This document shows positions 41,001 through 55,066 of a stretch of 64,000 bases of DNA, in pieces. Source of the DNA: Strongylocentrotus droebachiensis. Taxonomy: Eukaryota > Echinodermata > Echinoidea > Camarodonta > Strongylocentrotidae. Each line of letters starts with the position of its first letter. Within the stretch, counting starts at the first letter, position 1. The DNA lies in NCBI GenBank assembly GCA_035222895.1, contig JAVYIG010000309.1, positions 372,001 to 436,000 of the forward strand, read 5' to 3'. Both the position numbers and the translations under genes were made by a program. The notes below the pieces were generated by a model that saw only the letters and a program-made list of their open reading frames with translations, was not told the DNA's origin and did no database searches.

Positions 41001-44000
41001 AGTTTATATTATACATGAGCTAGATTTACACAAATTTAAGTCCATAATCTTTAAATGTAGCTTATGGTTATTGCATAGTTGAGGACTGTGCAAATGCTCG
41101 CAAGGTTTTGAAACTTCAAGTTTTATAATACTCAAAGTTTTAAACCACAATCAATCTTATGGTTATCTAAAAAACTGTGTGCAGTTTGTGGTCTAGCTTT
41201 CTCAAAGATATTTGCCACACGTAAGAAATTAACTATGAGAATTCGCCAGCTTGTAGTTTGAACGACTGCTTGCATGCTTGGCTTGAAGTTTCAGAATTCA
41301 AATATTCATAGTTTTGATCTCTGCATCATTGGTAGTATATCATTGTTTAAAAATGTTGAGGCTTCGCAACTTAAGAGTTTAAACCTATGCCGATCATGTG
41401 TGATTTTAATCTTAAATATGATTCTTGCAGTGAAAGGAAAGCACAATCATGTACATTGTATACCCTGGATTATCCCTAGCGTTTCGAAGTCCTCCAAATT
41501 TTTAATCCCAATATTTCAGCAACTGAACAACATCAGGCAATGGGCCAAACAGAGAGCAAGGTTTTGACAAAAAACATAATTGAAAGATAGTCTGGAGGTC
41601 AAGCTTAATTTCACCAACCAGGTGTATTACCCTTATTAGGCCTGTTTTCATCAGCACGAGTTTGCCAAATAACCCGCTATCTTAACTATCCTGATTGCAA
41701 TTAACCAGTTAATTTGCATCTTCATCAGCCCGCAGTTGCAATTACAGCGATATTTGGTTGAGAAAATATCCCAAGAAATCATGGTCTTGTTTCCAAAATA
41801 ACCTGCTATTTGGGAAATATATATTTTGCGCCTGTCCGAGCTAGTTTGTGATGAGGGTATCGGTCTGGTTAAGACGCGATTTCGAGCATCGGGATAATAT
41901 CCCGAGTCTGAAAATAGTGGGATATTTGGCAATCTGAAGCTGATGAGGACAGGTCTATAGTTATCCTTTTAAAAATGATTATTTCTCATTAAGGTATTAT
42001 TTTGATTCAGCAAGGATTGGGGATATATAAGGAGGGGCGGAAGAGGAGGGATGGGAAGACAGACAGAGGGACAGACAGAATGACAGAGAAGCAAGAATGT
42101 AAGAAAAAGAGACTAATAAAAAGATTTTTTCACACTTCTGTCAATTGTTAAAAGATGATCCGGCCCACTTCAGTTATTAAACTTTTGAAACATTTACGGG
42201 TCTATAGCATATATACTAAATTCAATTTGGCAGTCCCAACAAATGAATAGTAGGTACTTCCTACAGAAATATATGCACGTATGCATTAACTATACATATA
42301 GAAAGAGGAAATACAATGTAAATAGATAAAAGCATCAATCTCCACTTCTCGATACTTATATAATATATATATATTTATTTGATACACAACCCAGGATTTC
42401 TCATTCCCATTCCCATAATTTTTTTTAAGGACTTCACAAATAATTATGTAGGAATTCATATTTTCTCTTTTCAGTAGATTGAATCTTGCTTGGAGACCTG
42501 TCAGCGCTTATTAGTCATCGAGTAAGCGCTGACCTGGGATGGAAATATCATGTACCCAGTACAAGATTTGTTATTTTCAACAACTTTTTTCAGGACATGA
42601 ATGCTTTATCATGTTTCATTTCAGGCTCTAGGGGAAATTGTACTTCCTTATTTTCATTTAAGATTAAGGGGCTCCCTAAAACCCTATCCTCCATTTATAG
42701 AATTTTTTTACTACCAAATTTATTGATTGGGAAATGGGACTTTATAGAATGCTAACAGTTTAGGCACAAAGGTAATTTTGTTTATTAGTGGCTTGATATT
42801 TATAATTTTAAGTCTAGACTCCTAGTCTTTTCCATGTTTTATCTGACTTTATTTAGTGTTCAATGGCTTGGCTTGGCTCTCTCTCTCTCTTTCTTTCTTT
42901 CCTTTTGTTCTCACTCCCAGATCTTGGAAAAGCCGACCATGGTTCCACAGATTCAAAATAACATTTAAAAAGATAATTTGTACCCAATACATTTTTATCT
43001 TCTCAAAATGATAGAAGGTGCTGTTGAATAGCATATATTTTTAATTTGGTTTCTTTAGTGATTTATTCCGTTCTTTTTATTATTTATTTATTATTAATAT
43101 TTTTTAAATATTGTTTGGGGGTGGGGGGGGGGGGAATAGGGCATTCCAACAGCTCCCACATCTAAAATGTTCTCCCCTATCTTTCCCTAATGGTACACGT
43201 AGCTATTGCATGTGTTTCATTTATCAGAAATGCTTCTTTTTCATTTGCTAATTGCTAATTCAAATACGTCTATCAAATCTCTGTCCATACAGGTACCAAA
43301 ATAAGCAAGCGATTTTAGTCAAAAGGTCACATTTAAATGCATTACACATGTGCACTCCTACATTTTCTCAATGATCTACACGTAACTTCTACATTAATAC
43401 ATTCAATCATGATCCTTAAATACACTTTCCTAGCAACATCGATCTACCCCGTTCTCTGATTAATCTAAGCACACCTTTTCTTTCTGTCAGTGACTATTAC
43501 GATATCAAGATCTTCGAGGGTGTCCCTGTTGCCCCAAAGTCAGGGAAATTTATGAGATGTTTTGAAGGAGGGAATTTCCCTTCTAAATAATTCAAGACTT
43601 TCTGAAGCGGTGGTACAATTAAATTTCTTAGTTTTAGGAAAAGATTTCTGTAGAATCTCCTTCTGAAATCTATTGGAATGTCCGTCTTAGTGAGCAATCT
43701 ACTTTAAACAAGACCTGTTTCAACTATAATGTAACCTTTACGTATACCTTTGGTGTTGGATAAGGTTAAACGGTTAAAATTACATTCATTCTGCACATTT
43801 GCTATAGTCAAAGGTTGATATACAGTGCATCCCAGAAAAAACGAAACTGAGAGTTGCAGCAAATGAAAGAGGAGGATCTATTAGCTTTCCAAATATTTGT
43901 CATTTATTAAATATAAATGTGATTAAGTTATGATAAAACATCGATAATTCTAGGTTTCGTTTTTCTGGGATGCACTGTAGAACACTTTCTTCTGAGCTAT

Positions 44001-47000
44001 TATTCAAACTGTCATTGTCAGAGAAATAATTGATATTTTTTAATGATCATTCTTTTTCAAAACTTGTAGGATAATTTTCTGCTGTTATAGATCAGCATGC
44101 TCTAGCTTTTCCTTGTTTAGTCATACATATTTTCACAATTTAGGCTTATTATAGTCACTACCTTTTACCCCCTCTCTATTCTCTCCACCCCCCCCCCCCC
44201 CTCCCCCTCCCTCCCCCTTTCTGCACACTCCTGTCAAAGCCACCTAATCGCTTCCATTTCATATTATGACATGACCCCCTTGCTGTAACCCCCTCATCTT
44301 ACCCTTTGCTTTCCCCCAGGTCTGCAAGTCTGCACGCCCACTCCTCCTGGGCCCCCAAATCAATATCCTTCTAAGCTTCAACTTCAACTCAATAGGCATA
44401 CATGTCTTCATCAGCTAGAGATTTCCAAATATCCCGCTACTTGAACAATCCCGATCACAAATTATCCAGTTAATTTGCATCTTCATCAGCCCGAAGTTGC
44501 AATTAGCGGGATATTTGGTTGAGATAATCATCCCAAGATATCTTGGGCTAGTTTGCAAAATATCCCGCTATTCGTCCGGTGTGTCTTCACCAGCCCAAAG
44601 ACTCACTCTGTGCGCAGACGCCGAGCATAATATCTCGAGCTCGGGTTTCAAGTTTCGAGGTCAAGCCTCGAGCTGATGAAGACGCGATTTGTAACTTCGG
44701 GATTATTTCCCAAATCAGAAATAGCGGGCTATTTGGCAATCTTGAGCTGATGAAGACAGGCCTCATGTCCTATTAAACTTGAACTGAAACTCATGTGTCA
44801 GTGTTTTGACTCTGTGTCCTGCTGTCCACTTTTCCGCAGGGGCCCCACATCACAATGCCCCAGAAATGAAAACTGAAACTCAATAGATACTACCGGGGTA
44901 TTGCTTTCTTGGTGCTTTTGTTTTGTGCTTTGACTTGATGAGTCTAGCTGTCCTTTTTCCTGTGCCCCTTTAAATAACAGTGCTCTAGAAACTAAAACTT
45001 AAACTGAGACTCGATTACAGTTGCTCAGTTGGTGGTATTATCGTTTTTGACTTGATATTAAGTATGAGCTCATACTGGCCATATATATCTGAGCCCCAGT
45101 AACTGAAAAAAAATCAATAATTACAACCACAATGTTTGTGATAGTGTTAAGGCATAATAGTAATCTTAAGCAACGTTCTCATGGTACCGGAGTAGTTTTA
45201 AAATTTGTAATACCTTGAAGTGATATAAACAACAATTCACTATTACCAGTAAATCAAGGTATAATTCACATGATACTGAAACAACAAGTATTCAGAATTA
45301 ACTCCAAGCTGGGAAAGCATTAATTTCAACTACACGCTGGTGTAAACTTGTAGTCGATTGCATCCGCACAGCACATAACTCGAGTGAGGACCCTCCCCCC
45401 TCGTAGTTATCGTGGTTTGTTACGTTTTATAACCACAGGTGTGTCTACACGGTCCCTAACTGCAAGAAAACTTTGAAGTTTAAAACCATGTTTATAGTTT
45501 ATAGCAAACTGAAACCTTATTGTAAAACTAAGTTGTTTAACACTTTGTTTTACACTGGTTGTTGATTGTCACCTTGATCACTTTATAGAAATGAGAAACT
45601 GATTAATTAGCAGTCAGGAAGTAGAGGAAATGCTCCGAAAGATTAGTAGTGTATGCTTGGAAATTCTGTCATTTCGTATTAACGTCAATGTACAGGTACC
45701 CTTGGCTTGACACATTATGACTCACTTAAAAACCAACTTTTAATCAAAACTGAAAAGTAATGAACAAAACATAAAAGATTGACAGCTTTAGCACTGTTTA
45801 TGTGTTTATGTTTTACATTTACATTATACATGTATGTATACAATTGTTTACCATGAAGTTTTACAGAAATTATCAAATTTCACCTCAATCTTTTTGAGAC
45901 AAAAACTGATCAATTGAGGTCAGCCTGCATGGGGGCAAAAATATAAAATAAACTGAAGGTGTATACTGGATCAAGATTGGTCCTTTAAAATTAAGGGGTT
46001 TCAATTTCAAGGTAAAATCTTGGTTGATGCTAGTCCTTTAAGCACCTAAAGGTGTAAAAATGATATCATTGGTCAAAAGTTTGAAGGTAATCACTCAAAG
46101 AATTCCTTTTGCTGTATTAATACATTGTGTTTTGCCACATGAAAACAGCCCTTGTTATTCACAAACAAATTATTTTAAGACTCATGAAATTTAACATGAC
46201 ATCATAGACAACTCCAAGGAAAAATGAGACTTGAAAATTAAAGAGTTCAATTATTAGAGTTCCATTCAAGATCACTGATGCCTATATGTGACCCGGCACC
46301 ACAAAACCACCAAAAAGTAGCAAAAATTATTTTCCTGATTTCATCTGATTATGAAAGAAGAAGTTCTCCTCTTTAAAATGGTATATTACTTGTCCAAATT
46401 GAAGCTTCCTAACCCTTTTAATTTAGTGAATGAAAAGAGCTGGTGAGGGAGGTTACTGGTATTAAATTGTGAGAAAGAGAGCTTTAAAGTTTGGGGCTAT
46501 TCAAGCATGCGGAGCAAGCAAACCACAGGGAAATCAATAGAAGGGTGAATCAAAAGGCCATAGCAACCACTATGAAGAGATTTTTAGATTAGGCTGAAAT
46601 TTGGCCTGATGGTCAAACATAGTCTGTTCATTATGTTTCTGAGGTTTCAATGTGTGGACTTAAGTCTTTCAAAAGTTATTATGTTGTATGTGTATAGAGT
46701 TGTAATTGGACAGATTAAGTGAACTGCAACATAGTGCCGAGACACCTGCACTAGACAATGCCTATTCATGGTGGACCCAGAGTCTTTTTGTTCCCCCTTA
46801 CATAACACTGCTTGTCACCTATCTTGTTTTGTATACATCTGGGCAATTATTTGTAACCACATTATGAACTTGCTTTATACTCCCATACTGTTTTCTTTCT
46901 CACAGGAGGTTCAAAGTATTTTTACTATGACTTGCTCTTTCATTTCCAGTAGCCATCCTGATGATAATTAATGGAAGCAATTCATAAATACCAGCCAGAA

Positions 47001-50000
47001 AGTGGTATAAAAATAAAGAAAGGCAGGAGACACACAGTAAAGACACCAACATAGAATAACGAAAAATAGAAAGAATGAGAGAGAGAGACAGAGAGGGAAA
47101 AGAAGGGGGAGAATTATGATAGCTGTAAGCAAAATGATGATATCAAGAGTGTGAATGTGTGTTTACAATAAGAACTTGATTTCAAAACTCTTATGGGAGA
47201 ATAAATTTGGAAGCACAGAAATGAAAACAAAATTATTTAGGGAATGTCACAACTCTTTCTCATCCTGTATCACAAGTTTAAAAATGCAACAACTCTCTCT
47301 CATCCTTTATCACAAGTTTGAAAATGCAACAACTCTTTCTCATCCTGTATCACAAGTTTAAAAATGCAACAACTCTCTCTCATCCTTTATCACAAGTTTG
47401 AAAATGCAACAACTCTTTCTCATCCTTTATCACAAGTTTAAAAATGCAACAACTCTTTCTCATCCTTTATCACAAGTTTGAAAATGCAACAACTCTTTCT
47501 CATCCTGTATCACAAGTTTAAAATGCAACAACTCTTTCTCATCCTGTATCACAAGTTTAAAAATGCAACAACTCTCTCTCATCCTTTATCACAAGTTTAA
47601 ACATGCAACAACTCTCTCTCATCCTTTATCACAAGTTTGAAAATGCAACAACTCTTTCTCATCCTTTATCACAAGTTTGAAAATGCAACAACTCTTTCTC
47701 ATCAAGTTCAAGTTCAAGTTCAAGTTCAAGTTTATTTTCCACATGTTCATAAAAAACAACAAGTATACATACATGTTCAGACATATAAAAAATACAGTAT
47801 TAACAAACAATAATATTAAGAGAAACAAATAGCGAACAAAATCTAAAAACAACTAAATACATGTATATAAAAAACATGTGGGGGGACCAACAAAGGCCAG
47901 GGGCCTGTCGAGGCTAGTCCCCAGAACAGTATTAGATATTTTATATATAAAAACAAACCAAAAACAAAAACAAACCAAAAGCCCACAAACAAAAGCGACG
48001 TACAGTACATGATAAAACAAAATTAAGTTGGTAAATTAGACAGGCAAACAAAAAATTATATTGTACCACTATAAGTTTGTGAATTGTTTTTATGTAAAAT
48101 ATACAGTTTAAATTTACGTTTAAAATTAGAAAGTGTCGGACTGTTCTTAATCTCTACTGGTATTGAATTCCAGGATTTTACACCAGTGTAAGAAATTGTT
48201 GTTTGAGAGAAACTATATTTATATAACGGTAATCTTAAGTGATTTGAATTTCTGGTACTATGGCTATGAATTGTACAATTTGAAGTGAAATAATTATTAA
48301 AACTATCTGGTAAAATGTTCTTAAAAAAAGAGTACATAAAAATTGCAATTTGCAAACTACACATTTGATCCACTTTTAAAATACTCAGCTGCTGAAATAA
48401 AGGGGTTGTGTGGGCAAGAGGTTGTGAATTGCAAATAACACGTATTGCACGTTTCTGGAGTACTCCACGTTTCTGGAGTACTCCAATTCTATTTCTAAGA
48501 TACAGTGCACTGTTACCCCATACAATATTGCAATATGATAAATAAGGTAAAATCATTGTGTAATACAGAGTTAAAAGAATCCTCATAGGAACAACACTTC
48601 TTAATCTATTCATTACCCCTACGGCTTGAGAAATTTTTGCACAAATGTCATCGATATGTAATTTCCATGTTATTTTATCATCAATTGTAACTCCTAAAAA
48701 TTTTGTTTGTTTAACTTGTTGTATTAAGCAATCGCCAATAAATATTTGTATTAAGTCTTCATTAATGAACTTATTCTTAGGTTTGAATATCATGTAACAA
48801 GTTTTATCAATATTTACAGCCAATCGATTAGCAGAGAACCACTTAGTAACATTTTTCATTTCTACGTTCATCCTTTATCACAAGTTTAAAAATGCAACAA
48901 CTCTTTCTCATCCTTTATCACAAGTTTAAAAATGCAACAACTCTTTCTCATCCTTTAGCACAAGTTTAAAAATGCAACAACTCTTTCTCATCCTTTATCA
49001 CAAGTTTAAAAATGCAACAACTCTTTCTCATCCTTTATCACAAGTTTAAAAATGCAACAACTCTTTCTCATCCTTTAGCACAAGTTTAAAAATGCAACAA
49101 CTCTTTCTCATCCTTTATCACAAGTTTAAAAATGCAACAACTCTTTCTCATCACCTCTCGTTCGTTTACATTAAAGAAGTTTATACTAGAAACATGATTG
49201 CATTCATTCAAAATATTATTGTTTTAATCATTCCATGGAAATATTTCCCAAGTCAAATCCTGAAAATGACCGTGCACTAATACATTTATCTGAAACAACT
49301 TCAAAAGAATAAACAGATATGCATAACATTATCGATATCAATAAAAAATAAGTGCATCCTACTAAGTGAAAACTAAACAATTCACCTCAGAATAATATTT
49401 CATACTGGTACCAGACCTGGAAAATATGTTTATAAATAAATTACTGTGTTTATTGCAAAGATACACAAATATTGCTAATTATAATAAAGCAGACATGAGA
49501 GTGGTCTAGCATTGCACAGTTATGTATATTAAACAACTATCAACGAGATGTCAATTAATATTCCACCAACTCCCATAAAATATTGTTCAAATGTCCAGGG
49601 GCTCTTTTCAACTTACACATAAGGACAGTGCACGTGACCCTAAGCATCCATGTATTTTAAGCATTGTATCCCACAAATAGATCAATATTTTTCATCACAA
49701 GTACAGACATTACCTTCAATGGAAAAGTTTTATAATGAACTGAATTTAGATTTGCAAGTCCATCTCAAAGCGATTGAATGTATGTATTGAACAGTGTACA
49801 CAAACAAAACAAAACACAATTCAGCTCTCGTAACAGCTAACAAAAATTAATTCTCCGGAGATGAAGAATCACCATCACTCTCAGTCTCAGCATCTTGCTC
49901 TGGAGCGGGACAGACGATGTCGCGGGTAGATGCTGTACAGAACTCTTGAATAGTTCTGTGCAGGTAAGTAGCTCGTGCTCTTGTCAGTCCGGGAGGTGAT

Positions 50001-53000
50001 ACTGGTTCAGGCAGCTCACGCGGTGGTTGGTTGGTTGGTGAACGAAGAAGCTGGATCCTCTTTTCCTCATCGGAAGGCTGCACCTTTACAAAAGCTACAC
50101 CAGGGTGGTCACGGTGAAACCTGCAGACAAAAATTGAGAAAGTTGAAAAAAAATAATTACTTTACTGTGAATTCAAACAGATAGAAAATCTTTAGGTCAT
50201 GTACAGACACAATAGTGAGTAATAATAGTATGGTATTTTGGTAATGACAATAAATAAGTAAAGATTTTACTATGTGAATACTTTGGCTGTGAATTTAAAA
50301 ACAAAAATTTGTAGTGCAATTTTTGCATTTATTGTATTCTTTTAGAATCTTGACAGAAACGTGAATTGGAGTGTGTGGCAGATTAGCCCTCAACTACTGA
50401 AGATATTTAATAAAGTCTACAATAGAGGCATTTTATTCAAACATGCTTGTGGTTTAAACATACATTTAAAAAGAAATTTGTTCGTATTGACTGATCTTCT
50501 ATCTTACCTGATGTGATGGTACTTCTTGATGCCAACGAAAGGGAAGAAGAACGGTGCAAGAAAGCTCTGCCAGTCGTAGCTTGGTACAGTAACTGTACCA
50601 TCCTCCAGTCCCACAAGTCGAGGAATGTTGTGTCCGTTGACAGAGCTCTCCTCTACAACGTCACTGATGTCCTGCAGGCTGCTGACGAAGGTCCTCTTGT
50701 ATCGGTGTTTCACAAGGCCAAATGCACGATCAGGTGAAAACTTTGTGTGTCCGGATACCATGAAATGAACACCAATCTCGTCGTGCAAACCACACAGAGT
50801 TCTCCAGGCGAGATACCACATGAGAAATTTGTTCTTGTTCTGTCCTCCACAGTTATCACAGTGCAACTGCAGCACTCGCTCACCCCTCCCAAACTGATCA
50901 AAGTAGTCGTGAAGATAACTTATTACAGAGTTGGAACCTTTGCTTGAAGTCATCCCTTCATCGATGAGGTAGTTAACTTGCTTGTTTGTACCATCACATG
51001 TCACTCCAAACAAACCGCATTTCCTTGGGCATAGGAAATACATGGGGCCAGGCTGATCAGGATCGGTGGGAAAATGCATCTGTTGAGCATAGTCAAAGGA
51101 GTAGTGCATTTCCTCCCCATCTCTCCCTTCCTTGACGGCAGCTTGGGAGTCAAGAACCATGTCCCGGTATAGGTTCCTCTCAACAGCAACATGGGCAAGG
51201 TGTTCTGTCTGGGTCTGGATACGGCCGAGCTTGTCTTCCTCAGTTAGGTTGGCGCTCTGGTACACTGCAGAGTTGTTCTTCTGGCACTGCCAGCACAGGT
51301 CAGTTTTGGGGCGAGATGTGATCACAAAGGGGCAGTATCTCCTCCAAACATTAAGAAATGTTGTCTGCTTTGCACTTCTATGAGGAGGAAGTCCTGTAAT
51401 AAAGGGAGAAAGAGTAGAAAATAAAATTGAGCAAACTCGAAACATCAATTTCTTAATACATGTTAAGAAATTTATTACTGAGAACAACTTTTTCATATCA
51501 ACTGCACATTGCTTACCACTTTAGACAGATGAGTAACAGATTTCCCTTGTCTTAATAAATTATTGAAGGGTCCTGCTATCTAGAAGCCCAAATTTTTTAT
51601 CAAACTTTTGTTGCTGTTATATCATAAAAGGAAATACAGGTCTACTTTTCTTTACAATTAAACAATTCAATACTTTTTGCTACATGCTGATTGTTATATT
51701 GTTATTATCATAAACAGGAAATATAGGCCTACTTTTCTTTACAATTATACAATACAATACCTTTTGCCACACGCTGATCATTCTTGGAGGCAAGTTCCGT
51801 CTCATAGCACCTCCAGACAGACGCCTTCGTCTGATTGGTCGGGAGAAGTCTTATACGGGGATCGGAGCTCTTGATGCCACTGATGCGCCCTGGAATGACG
51901 AGGCCTTGGGTGTCTGCGAAGTTTGTGATAAACGTCACAACTCTGTTGATGTCATCGCTGGTAAGAGCTGCTTTGTTCGCCTTGATGCCACCTGATGCCT
52001 TAGATGGAGAGACGACCCCTTTCTGTAGATAGCTTTTGGTGATATTCCGAAGCTGGGTGTCACCAACACTGTGAGATAAGAGAGGAAAATAAAGAAATTA
52101 TAAGATTTCATGGTTCAATGAATCAACAACCGCATTTCATTATCCAGATAACTAATTTTTTAAGATCAAAATAGACAGTTCATTTCATATAAAACAAAAC
52201 AGAACCACAATTAATGGCAAATCAAATTGATGCTAAATCAAAAGGTTTCTATTATTGTAAAATACAGGAAATCAAGTTTGCGGGAATAACTGGGGCAGTA
52301 ATTAAACCATATTAAATTTCATAATATCTTTTCTCATGCTCTGCCCATTTTATGATTCCTCCAATAAGAAATTAAATGATAATCTACTTCTAGCCAATAG
52401 CATTTTAGGTGTAAAAAATCATGTCCAAATGTGCACGGCTTGGATACGAACTGGCAAGTCCTTGCAAAGTTTTTTATTAAAAGTAATATTGAATTCAACA
52501 TTGATTTGTGAAATTTTTGGTTAGTAATCATCTGAGTAAAGGTGTTGCATATTTAAGCAAAGCATGTTAACAAAAGGCTTCTATTCAACAGAATGCACTT
52601 ACCTGTGTAGAAACATGAAGGTCTCCCTGCACACACGCTTCCCCTCTACCATGTAGCTGACTCTTGCCCTCTGTCTATCCTTTTGTCCGGCTCGCTTAGA
52701 GCATTGGGTTGTCTCACCGCACTGGATTGTCGCGCTCACTCGCCCCATGATAAACATTTTCCTTTCTTCAGTTTTCAACGCTCCGTCCATCATTTGCGCT
52801 CTCAGTCGCAGAACAAAAGTGGGATCAAACTGCGTGATGCACGATGATGCTCTTGACTTGCAGGTGCACTTTTCAAAGTTCTCTACACGAAGAAGTTCTT
52901 CATCGTTTGCTTCCGAAGACCAATTGTCAGTCCCAACTCTTTCCAACACTTCTCCAGCCAAATTAGGGACAACAAGCTGAAAATCATCATCTTCACCTTC

Positions 53001-55011
53001 ATCCAGTTCCATATCCTCCTCTCCCTCTTCTCCAATGTCCATTTCGTCGTCAGTCTCATCGTATAACATGTCCTCGTCATTATCAGGAATTCTCTCGTCG
53101 CTGTCTTGCCCGAAGTGTTCAGTAAGCAAAGCTGTAAGGTTGGCCTGATCCCCCGCAGCTAGCCCCCGCATCATCGCTTCGTTGACCGCCCGAGCTACCC
53201 GGGCATCTCCGTTGGTGCACCCCGGTACCATCCCACGGCTCTGCTCACGTACAAAACCTGGCATTGTAACGACGTTGTAGACTTTTTCGCAACTTGTCAC
53301 TCTCAAATGTATAAAATATAATAATGTTCTTACTCTTGATCAACAAATTCTGGATATGTGATGTACAATCAAGCTACTCGAAGTCGTTAACGGAGAATAT
53401 AAGACGAACGCAAATCTGGAACTCGGATGTGAAAGCCGGTACAAACAAAATGGCGCACCGCACTGATTGCTATAACGGACCAATCACAGCCCGCGCAGCA
53501 CGACCCGTTAGCAACGACCGACCATTTCCGGACTACGATAATTTCGCTCGGGAAAAGTGATCAAATTTTGGAAGAGACCGAAGGCTGTGCGAAAAAAACT
53601 GGTCTAGAAAAACCGTTTGAAACACATCTTCTACTATGTTTTAGACTTCCAAATTTTGATACTAGGTACAGAAAAGACCACTCTTTCAGAAAATGCAAAA
53701 AAAAAAAAAATCTATTTTTTCACCTAAGTTGACATTTTAGCTCATTACGGAGAATCGCTGGTTGCGACTTTTTGTTGGTTTTGTGGTGCCGGGTCACATA
53801 TGTAAATAAGAAGTGACACTATTTCAATTTCCATATGCAAAGAGAACTTTAATAATGTTCTCTATAGATTGAAGGCAATATTTATTCAGACAATAGGAGT
53901 TGCATACATTCGAATGTCCCTATACCTGATTTCATTTTACAAATCTGTAACTTTGATCGGTGTTTTGCTACACTATTACATGTACCTTTATTTCTGACCT
54001 GTATGAACTACATATATTTAATTTACTATGGCCTAATTTCTTGAACTAATCGATTAGCGCAAAACCTCATTAATCAATTTGGCGGAAAGTATATCAAACT
54101 GATTTCCCTAAATGCTCCCAAGTTAGACAATTCTGACTGATGGATTTAGGTGCTGTCAAGCAGTGAGACAAGTGTTTTAATAGAAACATCTGAATTTTAT
54201 GATTTTTTTTAGAAAAAAGCAGAGACATTCATGATATGATTTATTTCCATCATGGGGCTGAATTCATTTCCCTTTGAAACCTCTTCCTCAGTTTTTGTTT
54301 ATTGTAATGCCACATCCATCCCCTCCAATAATCTATAGCAGAACTGATTTATGGCATCAGTGTCTATCAACTTTCATGATTCTGATGACTCAAAATGTGC
54401 AAAATATGATTTGCATTAGGGGGGAAATGGGAAATTCCTTTGATTCGCTGTAAACTGAATGTGGTTTTTCAATGTGCATATTCAGTTTAATACAACTTTG
54501 GACAATTTTGATGTAAATTTAATTTCCTTTCTTACAGATATTTTTGTTTAGACAATCTATGAAGTTCAAATAGTTCAAGCAAATGGAACTTGGAAGTAAA
54601 TTGTTTTCTTATTCAAATCTTTTACTTGTAATACAAAAATCTCTGAAATATTCAAGAGTTAGGTCATTATACTCCCATGTACCTTTTTTATATCATAGTC
54701 TGTGATACAGCCACTACTTATCTGTTTCGTACAACAGCATTTCATTGTTGCTATGTCAAGGAAGCCTCTTGCAAGCTTTCATGTCATCAAGAGCATCTTT
54801 TTCTCAAAGGGGATCATGCACAAACATTAACAAATTTGTAATGATTTGTAACAAAAATAATTATGTTTCTGTTTTAAATGCCTAATCACTATTGGTTTAA
54901 ATTAAATAGTTTGATAGAGGATCTCCCATCAGTAACTTTGGACAATATTAAAATTTACATGTAGTTTTCAGAAAGAAGTTTTCAAGCTGAAACAAATACT
55001 CATCACTAAGG

Positions 55012-55066
<55 letters not shown>

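Larger units (their letters stand above)
47245..49155. repeat. 40-bp minisatellite, about 18 copies, interrupted by a LINE
   Basis: The unit reads AAAAATGCAACAACTCTTTC then TCATCCTTTATCACAAGTTT. About 11.5 copies lie at 47245-47703 and about 7 at 48868-49155. Variants CTCTCTCTC/CTCTTTCTC and CCTTTA/CCTGTA alternate in the left part, hinting at an 80-bp higher-order unit. The right part is more uniform. It lies inside the 7.5-kb TIR element. Confidence 0.95.
46284..53801 (-). mobile_element. Large TIR-bounded DNA element with spliced transposase-like gene, 7.5 kb
   Basis: The 35-bp ends 46284-46318 and 53767-53801 are inverted copies starting ATATGTGACCCGGCACC, with one mismatch. ATAT at each outer end is palindromic, so it may be a 4-bp target duplication rather than part of the TIR. 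Between them lies one intact four-exon gene on the minus strand (49847-53264), close to the right end. A 40-bp minisatellite fills much of the left half and is itself split by a LINE fragment. The element sits in antisense orientation in the CPLANE1 intron. That it is, or was, mobile is inference from the TIRs and the gene. Confidence 0.78.

Noticed and set aside
47245..49155. Regular short repeats considered as a CRISPR array
   Set aside because: Units are contiguous 40-bp tandem copies without unique spacers, in a eukaryotic intron.
52603..53306. Longer exon 1 start at 53306
   Set aside because: The codon there is TTG. The first in-frame ATG is at 53264.
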